This document shows positions 7,571 through 14,583 of a DNA stretch of 22,389 bases, in pieces. Location of the stretch: positions 1-22,389 of the IMG/VR virus record IMGVR_UViG_3300031974_004092. One strand, given 5' to 3'. The position numbers and the translations under genes were made by a program. How positions within the stretch are numbered: the first letter of the stretch is position 1; each line of letters opens with the position of its first letter. This stretch comes from a virus. The notes beneath the pieces were generated by a model. That model searched no databases. It had not been told where the DNA came from and was given only the letters and a program-made list of their open reading frames with translations.

Positions 7571-9821
7571 ACATTTTAACGAACTTGCCCATGGAGTAGT
7601 CTTCATCAATTTCAAAGTCACATCCAACGGGAGCACCTGGTATAATAAGTCCCCTGTCCATCTGGACAAAGTGTAGTAGCTTTTCGCAATAATGGTCAAT
7701 TTCCTCCTCTGGAACTTCTGCAAGAATCGAGTCGTGCACAAGTGCAAAGATTCGAGACTTCATTTTATTCGCTTTGAGATATTCACCCATATCTATTGCG
7801 CCAAGTAGGTTAATATCACTAGCAGCGGACTGAACCAAAAAATTAAGACCAGAACGAATGCTATGCGAGCGGATCGCCGCGTCGGAACTTGCAACATTTG
7901 GGAGCCTTCTTTTCCTACCAAAGCTCGAATAAACGAACCCATTATGTTCAATAAATTTTTGATTATCATCAATCCATGCCTTTAACTTATGAAACGCTTT
8001 GAAGTAGTCTGAAATAACTTCACTAGCTTCTTGCTTAGAGAAAAATTTTCCGCTGTCTTTTGTAACTTGCTCACTGATCTTTGCAGGACCAGCACCATAC
8101 ATAATACCAAAAGTTACTGCTTTTGCTGCTTGACGACGATCAGGATAAAGTTCGGCTACTTCTTCTAATTCACAAGGCAGTTTGAATACCTTATGAGCAA
8201 TTGTGCTGTGAAAATTACCACCACTACGAAACACGTCCATAAGTGCTTCATCTTTTGCTAGAACTGCTGCAACATATACTTCTGCTGTAGTCAAGTCCAT
8301 AGCAACGATCTTGTGTCCTGGAGCTGCTTTGATACACCCTTTTACTGTAGGGTTATCACGAGGCAGCTGTTGCATATTGAGTTTACCACTAGAGCTAAGA
8401 CGGCCACTAGTAGTGCCATGGAGGTTAAAACCCGTCCTAAGTCGAGAATCTCGATCCAATTGAGGTATGATCTTGTCCAGATAAGTATTTTTGATTTTAG
8501 ATTTTTGTCGGATATCCAATATCCGTTTTGGTACATCCGATTGAAGGCTGAGTTCCTTAAGCACTTCCGCATCAGTAGAATCCGCACCCGTACCTGTCTT
8601 CTTTCCAGTTGGTCGCAGGCCCAAGTAATCAAACATAAGGCTACGAAGCTGAACAGTGCTATTAGGATTAAAAGATTTTCCATTTAATTCTTCAAACCTC
8701 CTTATATTGTCGTTTTCATATAAGGCAGTAATGGCTTCATCAATATCATCTTGCATAGCGCTTTGGGCTAAGTATAGACGCTTTTTATCAAAGGGAACGC
8801 CATTATCTTGCGTATCAATTAGAAAACGAGTGCCTGGTATAAGAATATTATCATATACCCACTTAAGTTTTGGATTCTGCTTAATCTTTACAAATTTTTC
8901 GTATAACAGAAAAGTTGCTAAAGCATCCATAGCAGCGTAAGTCTTCATTACATCAAAGGGAATATCTCCCCAGTTAAATTGATCTTTGAGTATGCCATGC
9001 TCTTTACGATAGTTATCAATCCACTCATACATTGGCTTCTCGTAGTCGCCAAATGGAGTGAACTTGAGTGTAAGTTGCTTGAGGCCATGCCCTCCGGGAT
9101 TCTCGTCTATGAGGTAATGGAGCAACATGGTGTCTTCGAAGTTTGGAAACTTGAATCCAAAGTGATACTCAAAGAACGCCATATCGAACTTCGCATTGTG
9201 AAAGACTACTGATTTCTTTGTAAATAGTTCCTGAAGGAGCCCTTCAGTAGTCTCATCAAAACAGTCAGTGTCGATATAAGCACCGCGCTTATCATTATAG
9301 GCAAGACTAATGCCAAGCATATAACCGTCGCGAGGGTAGAGCCCAGTTGTCTCAGAATCGAGTGCAACATATCCACATTCTTCTGCGATGGCAGCCCGAA
9401 TAAACTCATTTGCTTCCTCCGTGTCTTGTATTCCGAAAGCAACGCTGTCGTCGATGACTACATCTTCAATCTCGCCAGCAATATACTTGTGAATACTTTC
9501 TACGCTTTGCTCCCACGTCTTGCGTGCTTCAGGTTTGAATGCGAGCATAGCAGGGTTGATAACAGGCAAAAACTTGCCATCTACTTTCTTCCCAGAGAAC
9601 TCTGTAACAGAGTTTTGCTTTGTATAGTATTTCATAGCGTCAGACCCTACAAGAATAATCCAGTCATACTCGTCTGGATCCATCTGCAAGTCTACATCTC
9701 GCTTTAATACTTTTGTAATTGTAGGGTCAGAGCACAACTGAAACTGGTCAAATTCAAAATCGAACTCTTTCTTAAAATTGGTTTTACTACTTTTCGTTTC
9801 TACTAGGGCAACGTTAGCCAT
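7554..9821 (-). CDS. polA: Family A DNA polymerase with 3'-5' exonuclease domain
   Basis: A 755-residue replicative polymerase. The exonuclease has DSETTG (D155, E157), HNAKFD (N209, D213) and YAAMD (Y295, D299). The polymerase domain has motif A as MDLTTAEVY (D509) instead of DYSQIELR, motif B R563-K567-F571 with GIMYG (matching E. coli R754/K758/F762, so a Phe762 type), and motif C VHDS (H696, D697) with Ser replacing the usual Glu. No 5'-3' exonuclease domain is present. The first about 120 residues include ILVGSDAMKYYT and FLPVINPAML, which resemble the second half of a family 4-like uracil-DNA glycosylase fold (see findings). The start overlaps the primase stop by 8 bases. It should be the phage replicase. 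Confidence 0.96.
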   Translation of the reverse strand: MANVALVETKSSKTNFKKEFDFEFDQFQLCSDPTITKVLKRDVDLQMDPDEYDWIILVGSDAMKYYTKQNSVTEFSGKKVDGKFLPVINPAMLAFKPEARKTWEQSVESIHKYIAGEIEDVVIDDSVAFGIQDTEEANEFIRAAIAEECGYVALDSETTGLYPRDGYMLGISLAYNDKRGAYIDTDCFDETTEGLLQELFTKKSVVFHNAKFDMAFFEYHFGFKFPNFEDTMLLHYLIDENPGGHGLKQLTLKFTPFGDYEKPMYEWIDNYRKEHGILKDQFNWGDIPFDVMKTYAAMDALATFLLYEKFVKIKQNPKLKWVYDNILIPGTRFLIDTQDNGVPFDKKRLYLAQSAMQDDIDEAITALYENDNIRRFEELNGKSFNPNSTVQLRSLMFDYLGLRPTGKKTGTGADSTDAEVLKELSLQSDVPKRILDIRQKSKIKNTYLDKIIPQLDRDSRLRTGFNLHGTTSGRLSSSGKLNMQQLPRDNPTVKGCIKAAPGHKIVAMDLTTAEVYVAAVLAKDEALMDVFRSGGNFHSTIAHKVFKLPCELEEVAELYPDRRQAAKAVTFGIMYGAGPAKISEQVTKDSGKFFSKQEASEVISDYFKAFHKLKAWIDDNQKFIEHNGFVYSSFGRKRRLPNVASSDAAIRSHSIRSGLNFLVQSAASDINLLGAIDMGEYLKANKMKSRIFALVHDSILAEVPEEEIDHYCEKLLHFVQMDRGLIIPGAPVGCDFEIDEDYSMGKFVKMYGTDV

Positions 9822-10647
9822 ATAATTTATTCCTCAGTTTATCTACTTGAGTTTGAGCCAGTGCTCCCGCATCTAAGTTTTTGTCGCCAAAAGCAATATT
9901 GCGAGTTTGAAGTCCTACTGCTTCGCACAGCTCTTTTATTCTCTCAGAACCTTTGCGTCCTGCTTCATCATTATCAAGAAATACATCAATAGTATCAATG
10001 CCCTGCACTGATAATACCTGTAGTTTCTCTTCTGTTACATTCTTCACTCCAAAACAACACACAGCGTTTGTGAGTCCTTTGTCGTGTAAATTAATTACGT
10101 CAAAAATACCTTCTACCAGAATAATACTACTTTGTAGTGGTTCTACAACAGGAAACAAGGGTAGCTTTGCTCCAGGAGGAGAGTTTAGATACTTTGGTAT
10201 TTGGTCTGTCTGTGTGCGGGACTGAAATGCTATTATGCGCCCAGTGCGGTCGCGAATAGGAAAGCATATTCTTCCCACAAAGTCTTTTCCATGGTGCAGA
10301 AACGCTTCAAAACTACGATAAGTCTCGGGGCGAATGTTTCTCCAGTTACCTACGTATGGAGTTGCTTTTTCTGGTAGTTGTAGTCCCACGCTTTCTGCTT
10401 TCTTCTCTCTTATTTTCTTTTGCAACATCTGCTTACGAAGTTGCATCTTATTTGCTTTTTCACCAAAGTGAGTGAATAAGTTTCCTTTATACTCACAAGA
10501 GAAGCAGTTAAATATTCCGGTAATTTGGTCTACCCGCATACTTGGATTACGGTCAGGATGTTCTGGATTGAAACAACTGACTACGAAGTCTTTGCCTTTG
10601 GGTATATAAGGAACATTTTTAGATATTAATAAATCTTCTACGTTCAA
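9814..10647 (-). CDS. dnaG: DnaG-type primase (zinc finger plus TOPRIM)
   Basis: A 277-residue primase. The N-terminal zinc-binding set is C25, H30, C48, C51 (CFNPEH, CFSC), used for template recognition. The catalytic TOPRIM domain carries LVEGIFDV (E179) and FLDNDEAG (D225, D227), which bind metal. It lacks the helicase domain found in T7 gp4; the helicase is a separate gene at 11616-12968. It is shorter than bacterial DnaG, lacking the helicase-binding C-terminal domain, as is usual in phages. Its ATG overlaps the stop of the acidic upstream protein by 4 bases, and its stop overlaps the polymerase start, so primase and polymerase are expressed together. Confidence 0.94.
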   Translation of the reverse strand: MNVEDLLISKNVPYIPKGKDFVVSCFNPEHPDRNPSMRVDQITGIFNCFSCEYKGNLFTHFGEKANKMQLRKQMLQKKIREKKAESVGLQLPEKATPYVGNWRNIRPETYRSFEAFLHHGKDFVGRICFPIRDRTGRIIAFQSRTQTDQIPKYLNSPPGAKLPLFPVVEPLQSSIILVEGIFDVINLHDKGLTNAVCCFGVKNVTEEKLQVLSVQGIDTIDVFLDNDEAGRKGSERIKELCEAVGLQTRNIAFGDKNLDAGALAQTQVDKLRNKLYG

Positions 10648-10949
10648 TAGTCTTCATCCACGCCAAAGCCAGCAGACGCAAGAGCGTCTCCGTCCCAATC
10701 GGTGAGAAAGTCATCTCCATCATCGTAGTCATCAAAGTAATCTGGCACTTCTTCACCAGAGCCATGCAATACTTCTTCTACTACAGTTTGAGTATACTGG
10801 TAGTAATCTGCATGTTCGTCATCAAAGAGATGAAAGTATTTTGACAGACGAGCAAGAGTAACGTCTGCGGCTTGGTAATCGCCTACATCCATATCTCGCT
10901 CAAGTATATCAAATAACTGTGTAATCTTTGGTAGTAATCTGCTGTTCAT
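10644..10949 (-). CDS. Acidic hypothetical protein between cytochrome c and primase
   Basis: About 101 residues from the ATG at 10949, which overlaps the cytochrome stop as ATGA; an upstream in-frame start at 11021 would run inside the cytochrome gene and looks non-native. The N-terminal part is helical (LLPKITQLFDILERD, ADVTLARLSKYF), and the C-terminal third is extremely acidic (DYFDDYDDGDDF and a final GVDEDY). Acidic tails like this occur in DNA-mimic or SSB-like proteins, but no family is recognised. It is coupled at both ends, to the cytochrome upstream and the primase downstream, and so is part of the replication operon. Confidence 0.8.
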   Translation of the reverse strand: MNSRLLPKITQLFDILERDMDVGDYQAADVTLARLSKYFHLFDDEHADYYQYTQTVVEEVLHGSGEEVPDYFDDYDDGDDFLTDWDGDALASAGFGVDEDY

Positions 10950-11254
10950 TTTGCTGGAAATCCCTCTTGAACAAAGACTCCTATAGTTCCAATTTGGCCG
11001 TCTGTTAAGCTCTGCGCCCAAGGAATCATCATAGCAGCTTGAGGGCCATCTTTGTGTCCCATCTTGTAGTGGAGTAGCTTGTTAATGATGTCGTCGGCAG
11101 ACTGGCCTGCAAGAGTTGGTCCAACCCCGCCTTGGCCCATAGCACCATGACAAGTGCTACACATAGCCCAAGGCTGTCGAATATTCTCAAAGCGGTCTTC
11201 TGCAGTAGCCACGGAAGTGGCGACAAGTAGTGTTGTTAATAATAGTGTTTTCAT
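10946..11254 (-). CDS. Exported monohaem class I c-type cytochrome
   Basis: A 102-residue protein with a Sec signal peptide (hydrophobic run LLLTTLLVATSVATA, predicted cleavage before EDRF) and one CxxCH haem site, CSTCH (C32, C35, H36). GVGPTLAGQS (44-52) and an AAMMIPWAQSLTDGQI segment with Met75/Met76 supply the usual class I Gly-Pro loop and axial Met, similar to c4/c5/c553-type domains. Haem would be attached in the periplasm by the host maturation system, and the protein would shuttle electrons to a terminal oxidase or other acceptor. Its ATG shares ATGA with the upstream small gene, and its stop shares ATGA with the acidic gene. A c-type cytochrome inside a phage replication operon is unusual. 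Confidence 0.93.
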   Translation of the reverse strand: MKTLLLTTLLVATSVATAEDRFENIRQPWAMCSTCHGAMGQGGVGPTLAGQSADDIINKLLHYKMGHKDGPQAAMMIPWAQSLTDGQIGTIGVFVQEGFPAK

Positions 11255-11544
11255 CGTCTCATCCTTGCAATATCTTTCATGTGTTGTTCGTCGATAACCG
11301 GGACGGCATTACTTTTATGCATTGTTCCGATTCCTTTAACCAGTCTTCCGGTATACTGCATCGGGTCCACCCGAGGGGCAACTCCAACTGTGTCGGGGGC
11401 ACTTCGGTACTCATGCTCGGAGTCTCGTCGATAAGGTTTTGGAGAGTTTGATCGAACTCCCTTGAAAGTTGGTCTAGTGCGGCGAGTAGTCTCTTTCTTT
11501 CGGCCACACGCTGTGTGATTGATTGATCCATATATCATTCCCAT
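11251..11544 (-). CDS. Conserved small phage protein (TMHKSNAVPV family)
   Basis: About 97 residues from ATG 11544 (MGMIYGSINH); an ATG two codons later is equally possible. GGGGA lies 10 bases upstream. The protein is basic in the middle (GRKKETTRRTR) and ends with MQYTGRLVKGIGTMHKSNA and a final DIARMRR. I recognise this ending from many unnamed phage proteins, which is why I prefer this frame over an overlapping frame of 84 codons. Function unknown. It is the first gene after the promoter at 11575-11614, with a leader of about 25 bases, and shares ATGA with the cytochrome gene. Confidence 0.8.
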   Translation of the reverse strand: MGMIYGSINHTACGRKKETTRRTRPTFKGVRSNSPKPYRRDSEHEYRSAPDTVGVAPRVDPMQYTGRLVKGIGTMHKSNAVPVIDEQHMKDIARMRR

Positions 11545-11574
11545 AAATAAAAAATCCCCATGAATTGAAGTATA

Positions 11575-11614
11575 ATTATACAGCAATCCACAGGGAATGT
11601 CAAGAACTATTTTT
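11575..11614 (-). promoter_or_regulatory. Sigma70-type promoter with A-tract (family member 2)
   Basis: Minus strand: AAAAATAGTTC then TTGACA (11603-11598), 17-base spacer, TATAAT (11580-11575). Perfect consensus hexamers. It lies directly after the helicase stop and is the only clear promoter before the 8-kb block of cytochrome, primase, polymerase, PhoH, isocitrate lyase, alternative oxidase and UvsW-like genes. Confidence 0.92.
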
Positions 11615-11615
11615 A

Positions 11616-12968
11616 TCAGAGGTCGTCAATATCCTCACCAGTTTTATGGGAAGAAGCCTCTTTCTCGGAAGGTGTCTGAGCTGTGTCAGGACCAATCCTA
11701 AGGGACTCCCAGTCCATAACTGAGGTAAAAGATTTCATACTAGCAGCTCGCATCTTTACACAATTAAATGTGATGCACTCGTCCTCTTGTTCCCAAGTTT
11801 CTAGTGCGTAAGCTGCGTCTGCCGCATCTAATATGCCCTTTGCGAAGCGTGCTTCGCCGGTTGCATCCGTTTGGTAAGGAGAAAATACAGTGCAGTCATA
11901 CTCTTGTGCCATGCTCTTCAATGCTTTTGATACTTCAATCTGCTCCGTCCAGTCGTACTGGCCACCCCTTGAAGGAGCTACAGAACGCTTGACTTGGTTG
12001 ATATAGTCAACAATAATTACCGCTGCGTCAATCTTTCGGACTTTCTTGTCTAACTCTGACCGTATCTTAGCCAGTGTGAGACTTGGATCGTAAATTACAT
12101 CCAACTGCTGAGTCGGGAGAAGCTCGTGAGTTGTAGATAATGTGCGATGAAACTCTGAAAAATTACGATGTTCTCTATATTCTTCCAATCTACGCTGACC
12201 CTCGGTGTAACGGCTCGCCCACCAAGCTGCAACTTTTTCCCATTCGGTCACACTTAGATTTTGTGTTCTCAAACGGGAGAAAGGAACGGCAGTAGCGATC
12301 GAACAACATCGTTGCAATATTGAACGACTATCCATCTCAATAGTGAAATAAATAGCTGAACGGCCAGACTGAAATACATTGTTTGCAATATTTGCACAAG
12401 TTAATGACTTACCACTACCTCTGCGACCCCCGACAAGAACCAAGTCTCGTGGAGAGAACTTAATTTCATAGTCATAGTCTGCGTTGAGTCCAAGACCGAT
12501 ATACTTATCAATCTCTTCCGGTGGCTCGAATAACTCGATACGCTGCATACTCTCTTGTGGAACCTCCAAATCTACTTTGTCCTCGATATCGAGAACGATC
12601 TGATGAAGTTCTTGAACTGACTCTTCCGCAGTCGGAATGAGATCAGATTTGTCAACATACTTATCAAGAGCTGTTAATATCTCTTTCTGAGTATATTCAT
12701 TTTTGAGATACTCAAGCAGAACACCCGCATCTACATCCACATCATCCTGGGACTCTATGGCATAGATTTTATCACGCGTTGGAGCGTGGCGAGTGCTGAG
12801 CTTGAGATCGTCGAACGAAGGGAAGCTGTGAAAATTCTCACAATGTGAGTCAATGGCTTCATAAAGCAGGTGATACTCAGCGGGAAGATACTCTTTACGT
12901 AGATAGCTCCACGTTTCAAAGTCTCCCACAAGAACACACTGCTTGATTAAAGCACTAGATAAATTCAA
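11616..12968 (-). CDS. dnaB: DnaB-type replicative DNA helicase
   Basis: A 450-residue protein with a RecA-type C-terminal motor. Walker A is GGRRGSGKS (180-188), followed by AIYFTIEMDS (motif H1a), IIVDYINQVKR (Walker B/H2 region), QIEVSKALKSMAQEY and SPYQTD (H3), and a late QEDECITFNCVKMRAA (H4 region). The N-terminal 160 residues are helical and hold a partner-binding domain like T4 gp41/DnaB. It would form the hexameric 5'-3' helicase that works with the primase. The start is TTG at 12968, supported by GGGGGA a few bases upstream. It begins only 18 bases after a strong terminator, so it must rely on read-through or on processing. Confidence 0.94.
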   Translation of the reverse strand: MNLSSALIKQCVLVGDFETWSYLRKEYLPAEYHLLYEAIDSHCENFHSFPSFDDLKLSTRHAPTRDKIYAIESQDDVDVDAGVLLEYLKNEYTQKEILTALDKYVDKSDLIPTAEESVQELHQIVLDIEDKVDLEVPQESMQRIELFEPPEEIDKYIGLGLNADYDYEIKFSPRDLVLVGGRRGSGKSLTCANIANNVFQSGRSAIYFTIEMDSRSILQRCCSIATAVPFSRLRTQNLSVTEWEKVAAWWASRYTEGQRRLEEYREHRNFSEFHRTLSTTHELLPTQQLDVIYDPSLTLAKIRSELDKKVRKIDAAVIIVDYINQVKRSVAPSRGGQYDWTEQIEVSKALKSMAQEYDCTVFSPYQTDATGEARFAKGILDAADAAYALETWEQEDECITFNCVKMRAASMKSFTSVMDWESLRIGPDTAQTPSEKEASSHKTGEDIDDL

Positions 12969-12986
12969 CAGTTCCCCCGAACATTA

Positions 12987-13019
12987 AAAAGTCTGACCAC
13001 TACTAGAGTAGCCAGACTA
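12987..13019 (-). terminator. Intrinsic terminator after the SANT-like protein gene
   Basis: Minus-strand RNA folds into a 12-bp stem (AGTCTGGCTACT with AGTAGTGGTCAGACT, two G-U pairs) with a 5-base loop, followed by TTTTT. This is a textbook Rho-independent terminator, placed 20 bases after the stop of the multi-repeat protein gene and just ahead of the helicase gene. Confidence 0.9.
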
Positions 13020-13038
13020 CTTTACACACTAAGTGTGA

Positions 13039-13758
13039 TTACTGAGCTTTTGCGGCCTTTGCAGCACCATCGTAGTCAGAAGCAGTCAAGCCACGGCGAG
13101 TCAACATAGTCTTCACGCCACGGGCAGTCTTGCCAATTGATTCTGCGATAGCTTCAACAGTCATGCCAGACACGTCGATGTCTGCCAAAGGATCTGCGTT
13201 AGACGCACCCTTGGTGTTCTCTTGACGAGGGATAGCTTGAATGTCGCCAGAACGAAGCAGGCTGAGAGCCTTACCACGAACTGAATTTACTGAACGGCCC
13301 ATCGCTTCAGCGATAGCTTCAACGAACGCACCGTCGTTTACCATAGAAACGAAAGTAGCTTCTTCGTCAGCAGAATAAGTGCGAACACTCTCTGGAACAG
13401 GTGCAGGGGCAACATGATCCGTCAGCTCCATGGATAGAATCTTACCTTGAATTGACTTGGGAGAGAAGTTTCCGCCTTCGAAGTGCTCAGCGATTTGAGC
13501 ATAAGTATACTGACCAGAATTGTCAGTAACGAAAGCTCGGAGTGTAGCTTCTTGATCTTCGCTAAAAGAACGGCCAGAAGCCGCAGAAGCTAGCTCTACA
13601 TCGTAGCCCATCTTGCGAAGTTTGCTAGATACAGAACGAGTAGAAGTTTCGAGATTGTCTGCTGCTTCAGCAACAGTTGCCTGAGAGACGGGGCTTTCGC
13701 CACCGACAAAGTTTGTAAGCGCCTCAGTGCGCTCATCGGTCCACTTGGGAAGTGCCAT
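13039..13758 (-). CDS. Multi-repeat SANT/Myb-like DNA-binding protein
   Basis: A 239-residue protein made of at least three and a half similar helical units: residues 5-50 (KWTDERTEAL to VSSKLRKMG), 64-110 (SFSEDQEATL to IQGKILSM), 127-169 (TYSADEEATF to VRGKALSLL) and a partial one at 199-223 (TVEAIAESIGK to MLTRRG). Each opens with an aromatic-S/T-x-D/E start and closes on a helix of the form S-V-x-x-K-L, as in SANT/Myb or HTH domains that touch DNA. Linkers are Ala/Pro-rich and the tail is GAAKAAKAQ. GGAG precedes the ATG by 8 bases and a strong terminator follows, so it may be abundant. The 16243 gene product is a single-unit relative. A nucleoid-like or regulatory role is inference. Confidence 0.85.
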   Translation of the reverse strand: MALPKWTDERTEALTNFVGGESPVSQATVAEAADNLETSTRSVSSKLRKMGYDVELASAASGRSFSEDQEATLRAFVTDNSGQYTYAQIAEHFEGGNFSPKSIQGKILSMELTDHVAPAPVPESVRTYSADEEATFVSMVNDGAFVEAIAEAMGRSVNSVRGKALSLLRSGDIQAIPRQENTKGASNADPLADIDVSGMTVEAIAESIGKTARGVKTMLTRRGLTASDYDGAAKAAKAQ

Positions 13759-13760
13759 AA

Positions 13761-14516
13761 TTAGTTCTCCAAAAAAGATTTGAGATTTGTTACTATTGTA
13801 ACGCCAGTGTCTCTGGCTTGTCTAGTTTTAGCAGATTCAGTCCCACCTTCATTGATGAGAAAACCTACCTGTTTAGTAAGGCTGGATTTTACTTCGTAGC
13901 CCGCCATATTCAAGGCGTTAGTAGCATCAGCTTTGCTCTTGAAACTCTTCAAGCGTCCACTAATGCACACTGTGCCCTTACTCACAGTGGGCGGAGTTGT
14001 TTCAGAAAAATACCAACCATGAGGCATTACGCCTGCAAAAAAGCTAAGATTAGTGTCTAACCACTCTAATAAATTAGCTGTAGCCTTTGGCCCTAATCCG
14101 GCACGCTCACAAGTGTCTGCATTTATTTCATATATAGTTTTAACAGTATCAGACAGCTTCAGTGTTGCCGTTTTTCCGATTAATGGAATACCAAAAGCGG
14201 GTAAAAGTAGCTCAAGAGGAGCGTTAAATGAATTAACAATCTCGCTCCTGAGCTTGGAGGTCACTCTCTCGGAACCCAACGATGCTAAGATACTCTCGTC
14301 TGATGCGAGGTAAATTTCGGACGGGCAAGTCCAACCCAGCTTCCGAATAGAAGCAGGACCAAGACCTTTTATCTTCATAGTTTTTGCAAAGTGCTCCACA
14401 GACTTGTAAGCCTGCTCGCCGCAAAACGAAGACACGCAGTATAGTAAATCGTTCTTCCACACAAGTTCGCTGTCACAAGAAGGACAATGACTTGGGGCAA
14501 AGATAGATTGAAACAT
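13761..14516 (-). CDS. ligA: NAD+-dependent DNA ligase, C-terminal half (zinc finger, HhH, BRCT)
   Basis: A 251-residue protein matching the C-terminal part of bacterial LigA: a four-Cys zinc finger at the start (CPSC at 11-14, then C27 and C32), helix-hairpin-helix repeats (KIKGLGPASIRKLG, GIPLIGKTATLKL, AGLGPKATANLL) and a BRCT domain in the last 80 residues (TVCISGRLKSF, GYEVKSS, VTIVTNLKSFL). It has no catalytic lysine and must work with the separate adenylation half encoded upstream. The two are separated by 52 bases holding a complete promoter (14543-14583), so the break is not a sequencing frameshift. Split LigA subunits are known in some large phages. It seals nicks during replication. 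Confidence 0.92.
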   Translation of the reverse strand: MFQSIFAPSHCPSCDSELVWKNDLLYCVSSFCGEQAYKSVEHFAKTMKIKGLGPASIRKLGWTCPSEIYLASDESILASLGSERVTSKLRSEIVNSFNAPLELLLPAFGIPLIGKTATLKLSDTVKTIYEINADTCERAGLGPKATANLLEWLDTNLSFFAGVMPHGWYFSETTPPTVSKGTVCISGRLKSFKSKADATNALNMAGYEVKSSLTKQVGFLINEGGTESAKTRQARDTGVTIVTNLKSFLEN

Positions 14517-14542
14517 GAACTACTCCGATTAAGTGAAAGGAT

Positions 14543-14583
14543 ATTATACGACAGATCTGACCTAAATGTCAAGAACTATTTTT
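14543..14583 (-). promoter_or_regulatory. Sigma70-type promoter between the two ligase halves (family member 3)
   Basis: Minus strand: AAAAATAGTTC, TTGACA (14572-14567), 18-base spacer, TATAAT (14548-14543). The TGA inside the -35 hexamer is the stop codon of the ligase N-terminal half. It drives the ligase C-terminal half and the SANT-like gene. Confidence 0.92.

Noticed and set aside
8313-8940. Plus-strand frames (124 and 94 codons) opposite the polymerase.
   Set aside because: They are antisense shadows of conserved polymerase sequence, without ribosome sites or recognisable motifs.
10950-11021. Upstream extension of the acidic protein gene.
   Set aside because: It lies within the cytochrome coding sequence in another frame; the ATGA overlap start at 10949 fits the operon pattern.
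11277-11531. An 84-codon minus-strand frame overlapping the 97-codon TMHKSNAVPV-type gene.
   Set aside because: It looks partly protein-like, but the other frame carries a C-terminus known from many phages and is joined to the cytochrome by ATGA. Dual coding or a frameshift is possible but not supported.
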